DNA from: Chaunax sp. Z400
Lineage: Eukaryota > Chordata > Actinopteri > Lophiiformes > Chaunacidae
DNA: 64,000 bases
Assembly: GCA_037577475.1 (NCBI GenBank)
Contig: CM075201.1
Location: 9,219,501 to 9,283,500 of the forward strand
Direction of reading: 5' to 3'
The notes beneath the pieces were generated by a model. The model ran no database searches and had not been told where the DNA came from. It worked only from the letters and a program-made list of their open reading frames with translations. The position numbers and the translations under genes were made by a program. This document shows, piece after piece, positions 26,301-38,207 of this stretch (positions are counted from its first letter, which is position 1; the number at the start of each line of letters is the position of its first letter).

Positions 26301-29300
26301 CTTCAGAACGCTTCCGAGCTCTGCAGCGGTGGCACAGAGATGGAGGTGTTATGATAATGGGGTATGAGATGTACCGCATCATGTCACTCGCCAAGAAATA
26401 CAATGATGAGTCGAAGAAAGAGATGAAGCGTATACTAGTGGATCCAGGTACAGTAACTCTACAGTGGCATGATGTTATTATTCAAATGTTTTATGTTTCA
26501 TTGCTATCCTGTTTTGATCTGTAGCTGGGTTTTTTTCCTTTTTTTCTCTCTCCCAGGTCCAGACTTTGTGGTTTGTGACGAGGGGCACATCCTGCGCAAC
26601 GAAACATCCAACATATCCAAAGCAATGAATGCCATCAAGACCCGAAGAAGAGTGGTGCTAACCGGCACTCCGCTACAAAACAATCTGGTTGAGTGTAAGT
26701 CTGCACTACTGCATCACATGGAATATTTTCCAGTGATAAAGCAGATAATCCGAAGGTTGAAAGAATGAGCGTTACAAGACATTGAGTCTTATTATGCTTT
26801 TAAATTTCATCTTCATCATTATTATGTCTTTGTCTGTTTTACTGTAGTTTTGGTGTCATTTTAAGATGCTGATAGCATAATAATGTGCTTTTCTATTAGC
26901 TGAGTTAGCTGTATTTGTATTTGTTATATTTGCCCTCAGAAAGGACTAAAAAAAATTAGATTTAGGTTCATGTTTTATTAAAAAGGAAATGATAGAAGTT
27001 TATCTGCTGAACATGGTTAGCCTTCGCAAATAAATGGTAAATTGTGGCCACAGTATTGAGAGATTGTGTTCATTTTTCATACTGCTAAAAATGATAGACT
27101 GTTTGTTCATAAGGTTGGTGTACCTTAGGACATCGTTTACTTCTAAATATAAAAAAAAAACACAAAAGAAAAGATGAAGTGTGGCCTTTTTCTTTTACAG
27201 ATTTTTCATTTTTGAGCGAAACACTTTTTATCAATACAGAACATTTTCTTCCCACAGATCACTGCATGGTGGATTTCATTAAGAAGAACCTTCTGGGCTC
27301 ATTGGGAGAATTCAGAAACCGCTTCATCAACCCAATACAGAACGGCCAGTGTGCCGACTCGACACCAAAAGACGTCCGAATCATGAAGAAGCGAGCTCAT
27401 GTACTTCATTCTATGTTAGCCGGATGTGTGCAGGTAACAAAAGAAAATACTGCCAGTTGCAGGCTGTCTGTACATGTACAGATTGGATTGATATTCTAGC
27501 TCTTACAACCTTGATTTATTGTTGTGTTGTTGTTTTTTTTTCAGAGAAGAGATTACTCAGAGTTGACTCAGTTTCTGCCTTCCAAACATGAGTATGTGCT
27601 GGCTGTGAGGATTTCCCCTCTTCAGTACCAGTTGTACCGCTACTACCTCGATCACATCACTTGTAAGAATCTGTCTTCACATTTTTGCTGTAAGAAATGT
27701 AGATAGACAGTGATAACAAAACAACAATGTCAGGATTATCCTCTATCCGACGTCAGTCTGTCTGATTGAAGGATTACTCAAAAAGTTCTGAATGAATTTT
27801 GATAAATTTTCTTTTGAAGAGGTAGATTATGGCTTTAGGATTGTTTCTAAAGCCATTTAGATTTTGGTGGGGATCCAGATCAAAACTTAGCTACTCTGGT
27901 AGACGTTTGCGCTCTGAGTGCTGTCTAGTTCATCATGTAACAACTAACCACTCAACTCACTAAATCATTAAAGGCTGAGACGTAATCATCATCAGGTAAT
28001 GAGAAAAGGAACTTAAATTCAGTAATGGTGTATTACTGTCAAAAAGGTTCTAATCACAGATGTGTGACCATCTTAAATAGAGACTTTTTTTGTTTTTCCA
28101 GGTGAGTGTTCTATTGCTAATAGAGTAAAGGTGAGGGGAGCAAATCTGTTCAAGGACTTTCAGGTGCTTGGCCGAATTTGGACCCATCCCTGGTGTCTGC
28201 AGCTCAGCTACATCAGCAGAGCAAACAAGGTAGAGGAGAAATGGCCTTGAGCACATGTTGATTTCGTATCAGTCTGACAGAATGTGTTTTTAACTGAACT
28301 TTAATTACAGGAAAATTCTGATAAGAGGAATAAAGCAGCGGCTTTGCTGAGACGTGCAGAAAGCACTGTGGCTGAGAGGTAAGGCCTGTTATGTTCATAA
28401 TATTCATCATGTTCACTTCTTTTGTTTCTCATTAAAGCTCGTGCACGCCTAGTGGTTTATGAAAATATTCAGATGTTTGGACTTTTTATTTTCCTTTGAA
28501 AGCCAGTTAGTCAATTCAGGTGGACGCCCTGCAAATAGCAGTATTCTGTAGATTGGTGACAGATAATGCATCAATTTGTGAACAAATAATACAAAAATGT
28601 GAATGAAATAGAGGAGTATGAGTACTTTCTGAAGCCACTTCTTTGGACTGATGCAGTGTGCTGAGAGTGAATGAAGGAAAAGAAGGCAACAACAATGACA
28701 GCAGTCCGGCACATATTGTTGATGTGTCGAAAGGAGCTCCAGCAGTTGAAGGTATTGCACCTCAATGTGTCCCTAATGATCCAACCCTGTAGCTGACGCA
28801 CAAATATAGTCTGTCCTGTTGTATTCTGTGCAGGAGAGAATGCGACCATCAGCTCGAGTTTTCAGACTCTGGATGAGGGCTGGTTCAAGAATCTGCTGTC
28901 TGAAGGAGATGCCAAAATCCTGGAGCACTCAGGGAAGATGGTTCTTTTGTTTGAGATCCTCAGGATGGCTGAAGATCTGGGGGATAAAGTGTATGTGTCT
29001 TATCTGTAAGTGGCCTATCAGGAGGCTCAGTAGTCGTCACCTCTAACCAGAATTTCTTTTTGCATATTTAGGCTTGTGTTCAGTCAGTCCTTGATCACAT
29101 TAGACCTAATTGAGGATTTTCTCAAGGCTTCTCACAAAGCCAGAGACCTATCATCATTCAAAGGTATTTAGACACAGTTTACATGAATTCATTTATCTTC
29201 CTTGCTGGTCCTTTAGTTTTGATTTATGTGCTTCATTGTGTTCACAGCGGGCAGCTGGATTAAAAACGTTGATTACTATCGTCTTGACGGTTCCACCACC

Positions 29301-32300
29301 GCTCTTTTAAGGAAGAAATGGGCAGATCAGTTCAATAAAGCTAGCAATGTCCGGTAAAGATGATCTGATTATTACTACTACTATTATTCTAATCTTTCTA
29401 TACAGAGTATACTAAGATAAGATGTGGGCAGAATGTTGACGGCATTGTTTGATTGAATTCTACTCTATGTATCTTTACTCTAGTGGCCGATTGTTTCTCA
29501 TCTCAACAAGAGCCGGCTCACTTGGCATAAACCTCGTTGCTGCCAACAGGGTCATCATCTTTGACGCCTCATGGAATCCCTCATATGACGTACAGAGCAT
29601 ATACAGGGTGTACCGCTTTGGTCAGCTCAAACAAGTGTATGTGTACCGCTTCTTGGCTCAGGTAAACTCCCCTGTCTTAGTAGTAACGATGTGAGAAACA
29701 AACTCAGAGCAAAAGCACACACTTGGCTCTGCTCTCCAATATGAAGCATACTCTAAAAGGAAGGTGTCAGTCACACAAACTGATGTGCACTCTAGTTTCA
29801 ACAGAGATAATCTACCTCTATAGTTTGTAGTACACAGTGCGTTGAGTTCGTTATATGTTAATAGCTTAATTGTGTGTTTTACAGGACAAAATCTAAGGCT
29901 TCTTGGTAAATTTACGTGTTCATAAATTGGTGAATTGATAAAAGGAACAGAAACAGTCGTTCTGTTCTGTTACATGGATTTGTGTTCATTTCTCTGGCTT
30001 CCCCCTTTTTTTCGTCTTGATTAACGCCATATAGTTTGGTTTTTCACTTTGCTGCTGCTGCTGAAAGACATACTCAACCTGTGATGAGAGATATTGAGTT
30101 TAAAAGATCTCATACCAGAAAGGTTGGAAAGCCCTGCCTGAAGTTCTGTATGTGTTGGTTCTGAATATTAGGGTTAAAGACTGATGACTGTTGAAAGGCT
30201 CTTTTACACAACAATAAAATACGTTGTTGGACATGGATCTGCTATATTTTTACTGTTCTAATCCTGTTTATTATTGTGGTCATTTTCATCTCCAGGGCAC
30301 CATGGAGGAGAAGATCTATGACCGTCAGGTGACCAAACAGTCTTTGTCCTATCGAGTGGTGGATCAGCAACAGATTGAGAGACACTTCACCCTTTTTGAA
30401 CTGACTGAACTTTACACATTTGAGCCAGACCTGTTATGTGATCCAAACTCAACGAAAAGCAAAAGAACCAAGTCTGTTTTGCCAAAGGTGACATCACCAT
30501 CTTTATTTTCAGGTTTCTGCTTTTGTCACGAAAATGCAATATGCAGCTGTCTGAGACCAAAGCTTCCACAAAGACGTTGAAGTTCTAATGACTTTCTGTG
30601 TCTGTTTCTCAGGACAGAGTCCTGGCCGAGCTATTGCAAACCTGTAAAGACCAGATAGTGACTTTCCACGAGCATGAATCTCTGCTGGACCATAAACAGG
30701 AGGAGGAGCTCAGTGAGGCAGAATGCAAAGCTGCCTGGGCTGAGTATGAGGCCGAGGTAAAGAGCTGCTCACCCCAAAGCATAAGTTATCATGAGCCGGG
30801 CTCCATCTAGTGAAACCACATGTCCTAAACTTCATATTATAAGTCTATGTCCTACTCTATGTCAATGTGTGTCTTTGTTTTTTTAGCAGTCAAACACAGG
30901 CCGCATTCCTATGAGCTCGAGCCAGAACGTGTTGGACACGAAGACCAATGAAGAGCTTTTGGTATGAATGAATATCACTCCCTTAAAACTTTCCTTAGAA
31001 GTGCTTCTGCTGATGTTTGTCTCTTATACAACACATTATGCAAAAAATGTCTTTGCAGGATTTGCTTAACAGGAGCAGAGCAAACGTGTCGATGGCTTTC
31101 CTGTCCATGCAGGAGATGAGGTCTCACTCTAACGAGGAGTACATCTCACGAGTGGTGAGTGATATGTTTTTTGAATATAGAGTATGCTCATAATAATGGA
31201 TGGATCGTGTGTGATAAAGGGCAGCAACAGTGAGCTAATTTGATCAGCATTAATGTATCTGAGAAGAACATATGTCGTGTTTGACCTGGTTTGTGTTGAC
31301 ATCATACATTTAAACACCTCAGTTCTCTTCACCAACTAGTCAGTTGACAGAAAAATAATTACAGCTATTTAGATTGATCGTTTCTTTTTTTAAGCAAAAA
31401 TATCAAATATTTCCCAGTTTCAGGTTTTTTTTTTTAGTTTGTTGCTTTTTGTTGTTTCATATAATACCTTTATTTATTTTTTGTATTTTTTTTAAACTGC
31501 TCGAAGGGCAAAACAAGCACTTTCATGACACCACCTTGGGCTTTGGGATATTGAGTATTTTCACTGTTTTGTAGACAAATTAATATAGACAGTCTTGGCA
31601 GGTCAGTCCATAATGAAAAGTAATCATTAAGAGCGACCCATACACACATAATCCTTATCATGTGTATAATGCTATGTAGAAATATCAATATATACTGTGA
31701 AATAGTACGTTTTCTTGTAAATTGTTTAGAAATTGATCAAGTAAATAGACAGGAATATCCATTTTGGCCTAATCCAATAAATTTAATAATTGACAAATAA
31801 AAATTAATTGATGCAAAAATAATACAAATTAAACAATGCAATATTGCAATAAAGCAACACTGTGCACAGTGGTCTAATACATCTAGGGATATTTAATGGA
31901 GCTACAAGTAGAACCGCAAAATCTCTGCCGGACATTTTTATATCTTATCTTATATCTTCATAAAGGTTGGATCTTTTTTTTTTCTGCTCTGAAATAAGAC
32001 AGGACAGGTTACTTTGTGGCTGAGTCTCCAGTAGTATGCTTAAAGCGTTCTTCTACCTCCTCCAGCCAGTGTTTTTATGTCATCTGTTGACCTGCACATT
32101 AAGCATGTATCAATGTGTATCGGTTAATTGATTGAGCACGAGACTTTTTCTCAGTGGAGAAAATTCATGACAGGAAATTAATTGGCAAATAACACTGGGA
32201 GCAAATGGTTCATAACACCAACCTTAGGTTACAGTTAATATCAGGTGATCAATATATTCTGTGTAAAGATTTTTTTTTTTTTTTATATTACAGCGGCAAC

Positions 32301-32601
32301 AGTATCCCCAGCTACCTGAGTTAGCTGTTTTAACCAAAGCCCAGATTTGGAAAACGTGCGATACGAAGGAGCAGGAACGCAGACAGGCTCTTTATCGCGA
32401 CATTCTCTCACAGCAAGAATTAGTAAGTCACCTTTACACGTGTGTGAATGTATGTCTGTCTGCATATGTATACACAAATAGACATGTTTCAATCATATCC
32501 CTCCGCAGCTCACACTCAGCATTCAGGCCATACTGAACAGTCGAAGAAATCAAGTGATGGAGACGACCGCGAACAATGCGAACCAGCCTGGACAGACTTG
32601 A
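5327..32601 (+). CDS. atrx: ATRX chromatin remodeller (SNF2-family ATPase with ADD domain)
   Basis: ATP-dependent remodeller acting with DAXX in heterochromatin and H3.3 deposition. Coding exons: 5327-5334, 10534-10640, 10723-10778, 12514-12542, 12875-12996, 13668-13784, 14251-14360, 15193-15260, 15362-17175, 18665-18722, 22855-23009, 23199-23378, 23466-23574, 24638-24716, 24891-25076, 25281-25425, 25640-25749, 25994-26137, 26273-26447, 26557-26694, 27258-27433, 27545-27662, 28102-28229, 28311-28378, 28657-28751, 28834-28990, 29072-29163, 29248-29353, 29484-29661, 30296-30487, 30613-30756, 30887-30961, 31059-31154, 32294-32422, 32509-32601. All phases agree and total 5,757 nt (1,918 aa). The ADD zinc fingers are at about 147-260 (CTAC, then CRWCAEGG). 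The HP1-type KLTPV is at 496-500. Long acidic/serine tracts follow. The ATPase has MGLGKT (K1148), DEGH 1265-1268, LTGTPLQNN and RFGQ 1661-1664. The protein is shorter than the human one (about 2,490 aa), mainly in the middle and the C-terminal tail. The 8-nt first coding exon and the start of exon 32 are the least certain parts. Confidence 0.93.
6250..7222 (+). mobile_element. Decayed DIRS-type retroelement, 5' part
   Basis: Within atrx intron 1. A degenerate plus-strand coding trace carries an open stretch (about 6290-6690) and then broken reverse-transcriptase-like text around 6735-6960 and 7080-7222, with several stops and frame changes. It leads directly into clearer RNase H and recombinase remnants beyond the hAT insertion, so I treat them as one old element. 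I do not recognise the open stretch at 6290-6690; it could be a gag-like part or unrelated. Confidence 0.45.
7223..8262. mobile_element. Non-autonomous hAT-like DNA transposon, nested
   Basis: The 1,040-bp element begins TAGGGTTGCAAAA and ends with the inverted TTTGCAACCCTA. It is flanked on both sides by the identical 8-bp sequence GTAGGGTG (7215-7222 and 8263-8270), the target duplication length typical of hAT transposons. The subterminal regions are also roughly complementary (repeated ATTCCGGGAA / TTTCCGGAAA-like motifs). No transposase frame is present. A TTCA tetranucleotide run (about 7904-7924) lies inside. It interrupts the DIRS-type remnant and is therefore younger. Confidence 0.88.
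8271..9508 (+). pseudogene. DIRS-type retroelement remnant: RNase H and tyrosine recombinase
   Basis: Frame-shifted plus-strand text matches the 3' half of a DIRS/Ngaro-type polyprotein. An RNase H-like piece lies near 8400-8460 (frame switching, INKPGG-like). A linker with AFPPVEMILPILERVQ follows near 8790-8830, then PWQLAFCRDFLSQAG near 8905-8950. A tyrosine recombinase is spread over 9050-9508: STR-LYA-KW near its start, FLLELLDK--STI in the middle, and at the end a VRAYWTMGMATS-like segment where an intact enzyme has R-x-H-S-T-R, then ICAAANWSLPHTFVRF. Multiple stops show it is dead. Confidence 0.78.
9545..9850. repeat. Interspersed fish repeat fragment
   Basis: The segment beginning CTATGTGGTATCAACTCAACTC, followed by CCTTTTTTGGTCTTTCATTAGG and ACCACTGATTGGTCAGAGAG, resembles a short repeat common in fish introns. 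I cannot find its matching terminal repeat nearby, so boundaries and class are open. Confidence 0.4.
12060..12358. repeat. SINE-like repeat with tRNA B-box on the minus strand
   Basis: Within atrx intron 3. The block carries GGATCGAACC (12296-12305), the reverse complement of a tRNA-type B box, followed by ACCTTCTGATAGATGGACGACC and GAGCCACAGC, a tail seen in many fish genomic repeats. Sequence alone supports a tRNA-derived or similar short retroelement in reverse orientation. Confidence 0.5.
13340..13538. repeat. tRNA-derived SINE-like repeat
   Basis: In atrx intron 5. A GACAGGAAATGGGGAGAAAG core is followed by GAACTGAACCCACGGCC and CCACTGCGCTATCTGCACC, matching the antisense 5' end of a tRNA-derived SINE (box B-like, then box A-like text). 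Boundaries are approximate. Confidence 0.5.
14520..14815 (-). repeat. Fish retroposon fragment, copy 1
   Basis: In atrx intron 7. It contains GATCCGCACCAAAATTTAACG, AGTTTCATGGAAATCTGTTC and GTGTAATCCTGCTGAC, and ends ACGGGTGAAAACATAAGCTC. Read on the minus strand it matches the copies at 27770-27900 and 39945-40135, so it belongs to a dispersed family (SINE or LINE tail). Confidence 0.6.
15193..15520 (+). other. atrx ADD-domain PHD-like finger exons
   Basis: Exon 8 and the start of exon 9 encode the cysteine-rich C-terminal half of the ADD domain. C-x2-C pairs include CRWC, CCDYC, CKKC and CYVC. The GATA-like half is in exon 7 (14251-14360), with C156 and C159. In mammals this domain reads histone H3 unmethylated at K4 with methylated K9. 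Every zinc ligand I can identify is kept, so binding should be intact. Confidence 0.85.
17566..18048. mobile_element. Short inverted-repeat element in atrx intron 9
   Basis: The left end GTGCCTGTTTCATAAAG is matched by the inverted right end CTTTATGAAACAGGCCCC. The interior (about 480 bp) has no reading frame of note. It is a MITE-like DNA transposon. I could not identify a target duplication. Confidence 0.6.
18665..18912 (+). other. Alternative atrx 3' end: exon 10 read through into intron 10
   Basis: If the donor after exon 10 (AG|GTATGG, weak at +4 and +6) is not used, the frame stays open for 190 more bases and stops at TAG 18910-18912. The tail is about 62 residues and strongly basic (about 15 Lys/Arg against 4 Asp/Glu). 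The resulting protein would be about 892 aa, with the ADD domain and HP1-type motif but no ATPase. Mammalian ATRXt is made by retention of an intron in the corresponding part of the gene; that it is used here is inference. Confidence 0.45.
19546..19551 (+). terminator. Candidate intronic poly(A) signal for truncated atrx
   Basis: AATAAA followed by a T/G-rich stretch (19590-19640), about 630 bases past the read-through stop in intron 10. It could end the truncated transcript. AATAAA hexamers are common in AT-rich introns, so this is weak. Confidence 0.25.
27770..27900 (+). repeat. Fish retroposon fragment, copy 2
   Basis: In atrx intron 22. ACTCAAAAAGTTCTGAATG, AATTTTGATAAATTTTC and TTTAGATTTTGGTGGGGATC match the family of copy 1 on the plus strand. 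Confidence 0.5.
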
Positions 32602-34616
32602 GCCAGTGAGAAAAGAAAGTGAAGCATTTGTTCCTCATCACACTACGGGAACCTTATTTCAGCTCACATAGAAGTAAAACATCAGAACCGCCGCTTATCA
32701 GATTTTATGGAACATAGTAATGATCAGGTGTCCTGACACTTTGAGCACTTTAACTAAATGCCCTTTATGAAGTCTGCAAAAATCTATGTAGAGTGGTGAC
32801 TGTTATAGCTACTTCATAACAAGAATAGTGTGTACTTCATACAAAAATCTGATGGTTTCCACTCTGTATTTTTACTGCACATGCCTTACTCTTAAACCTT
32901 CATTATTATTTTTTTGCATTCAGATGATGCTCAACATTTTATATGTTTGTGAGCACTTGTAATAACGCTGTAATAAATCAATGGAAAAAAAAAGATAGGC
33001 TCTTGTCCATGTTGGTGAACAATTAATAAGATAGAGGCCATGACATTTGAGCAAATATATATTTTAATCTGGTAGAACGTCTCATTATTGATGGGAATGT
33101 CGCTTCACTTTTATGTTTTTACAAAAAACAAAAACAACAAAAAAAATAGACCCTTACAAAACAGTCCCTTAAGATTGTGTTTCATTTGAAGGTGTCCTGT
33201 GGGAACTATGCAGGTATCATTTCAACCATTTTCATCCTCTAAATTGTGCATTTCTTTTGCATTTGTATCTTGCTACAGGGCATCAGTGTGTGCAGCTTTG
33301 TCATTCTTCATGACATAAACCAACATAAGACGCTCATTCTCCCTCAAAAGTATCGCAGTAGAAGCAGAGCAGCTGTTCAGACACAGTGGTACAGACAGAG
33401 TGCTTCCCCTGACAGACAAGCTGGCCAGAAGGTTATATGTTAATTAACAGAAGCAAGCCAGTTGCAGTGCTGGAGACACTTCATTGGTTTCCCTCATGCA
33501 TGTGTACAACGCTGTATCGGCCTGAAAAAGATCACTTAAAAAAAAAATACAGTGTTTAAACAGAGGATGTGTTATAAATTATATTCAAGGTGGTATACAA
33601 GGTTAAATTAGTCTGTGCACATACATGAACAGTTTCATACATATTTTGGCAGGCTGATGATCATTTAAAAAAAAAAGGTTAGTGTTCGTAAACTTGCATG
33701 CACGATCGCTGTGAATGCTGTCTAGATTTGTGTCCACATAAACACCAATATCCACAGTCTGTCCAAAATTCAGCCGTGATGTAATGTTTTATATTTGTGC
33801 TCTATGATGCAGCCTCACAGAGAAAGTGGGTCCACTTAAGTTCAAACACTACATTTTTAATGTAAGGTCTTATAATGGCATTAACTATAATGGTTCAAAC
33901 AGAATGGTATGTTGAGATCAGGGTCGAGCAGGAAAAGGAACGTACATTATAACATACAGACGTTACATGCGTGTCATCCTATTTGCTTTATTGCCTTTCA
34001 GACTACAGGTGCTTGAGTGAATCTCAGCATGCACTGGGTAGAAGAGACAACAGTCTATCACAAGTCTAACAGTATGGTTGACCTACAAATCACATTTGCA
34101 CCACTGACATTTATGTTTAAAATAGTTGCCAGACTTAAATGTGTTGATGAAGCTAGAGATGTCGCACATAGAAAAACATCTACAACATGGGGGTGTTGTG
34201 CTTTTAGATAACAAGCCACTTCATAATTCTCCTTGTCGAAATGTGTTTTATCCTTTCACAAGGATGTAACCCAGTGTCAATCAGATGGTTTTTGAAAAGT
34301 GAGGTGGTGTAAAAAAAGAAAAGAAAACGCTTCTCTCAGACAGTTGTCTCTTAAGTTAATTAATAAAAACTTGTTATATTGAAAAAAATATTTCCGTCCA
34401 CAAAAAGTAGTCTTTCACAGTGATGGCTTTGGTTTCCTGGAGTCCTGAAAGTCCACATATACACTGATAAACCCGTCGCTCCGGTTTGAAGCTTTATGTT
34501 CCTCATTCTGTGCATAGTAATACAATGACCAGTCAAAGATGGCCTGAGCTCCAAGCTGTGCAGACGTCGGGATACATAACCGCAAGTGTTTTGAGCGGTG
34601 GATTGTGCAGGAGTTG
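32602..34616. other. Convergent 3' flanks of atrx and ccdc61
   Basis: About 2 kb between the atrx stop and the ccdc61 stop, holding both 3' UTRs. A minus-strand poly(A) hexamer (TTTATT on this strand) at 33987-33992 could end ccdc61. No other gene was seen. Confidence 0.5.
32972..32977 (+). terminator. Candidate atrx poly(A) signal
   Basis: AATAAA 370 bases after the atrx stop codon, followed at once by an A-run and then T/G-rich text. It gives a compact 3' UTR of about 390 bases. Confidence 0.6.
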
Positions 34617-37600
34617 TTAGTGTCCTGTATCCAGGTCCCTCATGTATTCTTGAAGGGCCTGCAGCCTGGCATCAATTTCCGACAGCTCAGCACCTGTATC
34701 TACAGAGCTGTCTGGGGTTGGAGACATAAAATGATGATAAGTTTTTACTCCAATTAAAATAATTGGAGCAAAAATATACTAGGTTTGTGGTAAATTACCT
34801 TTGTCTTTCATCCTGTGTGAAGGAGTGCTGCAAAACTGCTTTCTGGTCAGAAGGCCTCCTCTAGACTAGAAACAGATAAATCACAAATTTAAACATAAGC
34901 CTTGCCACATTCTTTTTTCTTTTTAAAACAAATCCATGAGAAGACAAAAACCAAGAAGGAACCGATTTTAACAACAAGTATCGTCTGTGTGGCGAAATCT
35001 TTATATATGCAGATTATTCCTCCGTGCTATAGAGCTCCACACAGTTCCATTCTTTTTAATTATGAACATGAGCACGATCAATACAACTTCTATCATCCTG
35101 CTGCCTAATAAACATTGCATGTATCATATGCATTATTCCACTGCTGAAAACAGTGCACAATTGAACTATTTTAATAGTTTTTGCTAAGAACTACTGCAGA
35201 CAGTAAAGTAGTTTGATGGGATTTGATGACAGAAAGAAACATATAGAAAGACCCCAACCTTATAATCTAAAAATACAAATTAGAGAGCAGCAATGAATGG
35301 TGTACCAGAATTAATTACTATGTTACTCACCACACTAGGTCCATTGTAAATCTGTTTTCTTCCTCTGCAATCACAGAAAAACAGATATTAAAATTACTAG
35401 TTAAAACAAAAAACACTTTACAAAACCTATCCAAAGTAATCCCATCACCTGAATAGAGTTTTGGACATTTCCTCCATATCCACTAACGAGCTCTCAGAGG
35501 AGTTCCTGCTCCCTCTCCGCTCCACAGATAAACTCCTGCCTCTGCTACCAGACCGGGTCGTCTGAGGATAGGCCTCCCTCGAACGAGAACGTCCTCTCTC
35601 CAGGACAATGGGCGATGTCAGCATGTCCCTCCGTACCTTCTTCTGTCTAACACACAAAACAGAGTTGAAACAATGGCATCGAGTAGATACAACATCAAAC
35701 ATCACTGTACTGTGAAGGGACGAGTACGGAGACCAACTTTTTCAGTTCTGCTTCTTTCTGCCTGCGTTGTCTGTCCTGGATGAAAGCAGTTGGATCAAAG
35801 CGTGGCACCTGTGACCCTGTAAGACAGTCGGCAGAAATACTGAGATCTAATCACAAAATTATAAACAGGCCAAAGTAGTGCAACATCATGAGCAGATCCA
35901 GTACCAGTAGGGGAGGGAGATGGCCTGGGTATGCGAGCACGTGGTCCTGAGGAATCTGCTCTTCTTCCCCTTTCCTCTGACCATTTCCCTCTGTCGTTCA
36001 TCCGTTCTCTGGATCCTGAGCGAGCCCGGACTGTCCCATACCCTGACCTCCTCTCGCGGGAGAGCGAGCGATAGATTTCCCCGTCACCTCGAGAGCTGAT
36101 GTGAGCAGACACCGGGGTCACTCTGCTGCATATACACAAAGAGGATGTGTGCCAAGTAGGTAAGCAAGATTTCGGATTTCAAATGTTTACTCCATATTGA
36201 AAGTGAATGAATGAAAGAGAGAGAAAGTAAAGATATAGTACACTCTTAGATTTTCTAACCCTCTCCGTAGTAACGCCAGTTCATTGGTAAGACTCTTGAC
36301 ACGAACGCGGAGAGCACACTCTGATGCTCTTAGCTCATCCAACTAGCCAGGCCAAAGGAGAAAATGTTAAAACCACCTGAGTAACAAAGAACACATCATG
36401 AGTATTTCTCACACGACTACTTTGAGAAGCAGAAGATGCCCACCTGCTCCAATAGGAGTCGCTGCTCCTGGCATCTCTTGCTTGCTGAACGTTGACTTTT
36501 GGCCTTCTCCTTCATAAGCTGCTCCTCCAGCGTCCTCACGACATCTCTGACCCTCCAGTCTTCTTGTCCAGGTGTGGAAACACTGCTACTGATCTGCAGC
36601 TGCTCCAGGACCTTAGCCATGGCCTCCTTCTCTTCTTTCACTACAGCCAGCCTTGACAACAGTAGGAGACATAAAAGTCAGACGTCGCCTCATATTGGGC
36701 ACGGTTATGGAGATTGAATGCAACTCACTCGGCTCGTAGCCGCTGTACTTCTAGTTCTGCAGATTTGTTGACTCCATGAGAGGTGACAGCGTTGAGCTCA
36801 GCCCTCAGAGCTCTGACCTCCTTTTGCAGGGCAGCTGGGTCAGGCTTACCCACGTAGTGCAGGGGTAAAGGGTAGTGTATCCTACAAATACAGAATAGTA
36901 ATTACCAACTGGCATTACCAAAATAATGAAAAAGTATGTCTATCGGTGGGCATCGGCAAGTAAAAATAAGTAAAGTATGTACAGTAAGTCACAAACCTGT
37001 CGAACTCGACTGTGTATATTAGAATTAGATATCGTTTGGCAGTGAGAGCAGATGACTGCTGATGGCCACGAGGGCGACTAACCACTCCTGCTTTCCTGTT
37101 GCGTAGCAGCTCCAGGTCAGCATAGGTCAAGAGGTCAAGCGTAACAGAATCACTTGTCTGCAGAAAAAGCTCAAGTTAACTTTGCAACATCAGAAATAAA
37201 ATGGACTTTATGATGATCAATTTGAAACTAGAAAAGATGCCCCCGCAACTGGAAAAAAACAAACATGTCGAGGGCATTAAAAAAAACTAAACTCAAATCA
37301 GGAGTAATTATAATAAATGTATTTGTAATTTTTATATGTTTTACTTTTTCATGTTTAGCTAACAAAGGTGCACAGCAATAATTTCCCCCCAATTTAATTC
37401 ATCATGCAAATACACAAAAATAATATGTTTGTATTTTCCTTCTTCTGAGAATCATGAACCTCTTGTGATATTAGAGACAAATTTGAGTTTTTGTGATCTG
37501 TGCATTATTTTAGTTTTAGCCTAAAATGGCCTGACAAACAGGGTTAAAAAAGCACACACAAATCTGTGTGTGTACTGTGCTTGTACCACGTTATAAGACA

Positions 37601-38207
37601 TTTCAGATTAAAACAATTTATAAATTGAAGCAAATATCTAATGGTTTCTCTTGTTTTCCACCAGGACCTTTCTTCCAGCACCCCCCTGTTTCTGTGCATC
37701 AATGAAAAAAAGCAAAGGAGTAGGACAACTCAGTATAAAATATTTCGCTCATGTGGAAACATTGAACTCGATTGAATGAGCCTTTCCTCAGCTCACACAG
37801 CCTCGAGGAAATCTGTGTCTGTTCACATCTTTCTAGTGACTTCATATGCATTTGTGCCACCTCTGCATTCCCCCATTCTGACAAGACATTCAAATATACC
37901 TTTCTTACAGCTGATTCCAACATGCTGCAGAAAATGGGAAACTGCTTGAAGTTGCCAGTTTTGCGGGTGAGGTCTTCTATGTCTGAAAAGAGACGTGTAT
38001 CAGTGAGACTATTCGTGCCTGTGGTGACATTTAATCTATGATAAATATATACAATGTACATGCTGGATCGAAGTCCGCCCTCCATTGATCTGCTGTCACA
38101 GAGTCAGAGATTTCCACTATCAGCAGACCCTTGTCAACCTCTATCTTCACGGAAAACTCCACTCCTCGAAAGACAATATCCTCCATCAACTCAGAGCCCT
38201 CGTCCAT
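34617..38207 (-). CDS. ccdc61: Coiled-coil domain-containing protein 61 (centriole/basal body protein)
   Basis: Homologue of Chlamydomonas VFL3, an XRCC4/SAS-6-like fold protein that binds microtubules and anchors basal-body or centrosomal structures. Coding exons in transcript order: 38207-38060, 37982-37900, 37157-36997, 36881-36729, 36651-36444, 36342-36260, 36125-35905, 35816-35738, 35646-35449, 35364-35331, 34865-34799, 34711-34617. They total 1,530 nt (509 aa), close to the human length of about 512. The N-terminal head (about 1-150) carries IEDLTRKTGNFKQF and KRYLILIYTVEFDRIHYPL. A coiled coil (about 155-280) follows, then a Ser/Arg-rich basic linker, RFDPTAF, and the conserved C-terminal EIDARLQALQEYM helix. 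The start codon is preceded by a likely non-coding leader exon (acceptor just upstream, TCTAAAACAG). The acceptors at 36651 and 34865 were chosen to hold frame. Confidence 0.92.
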
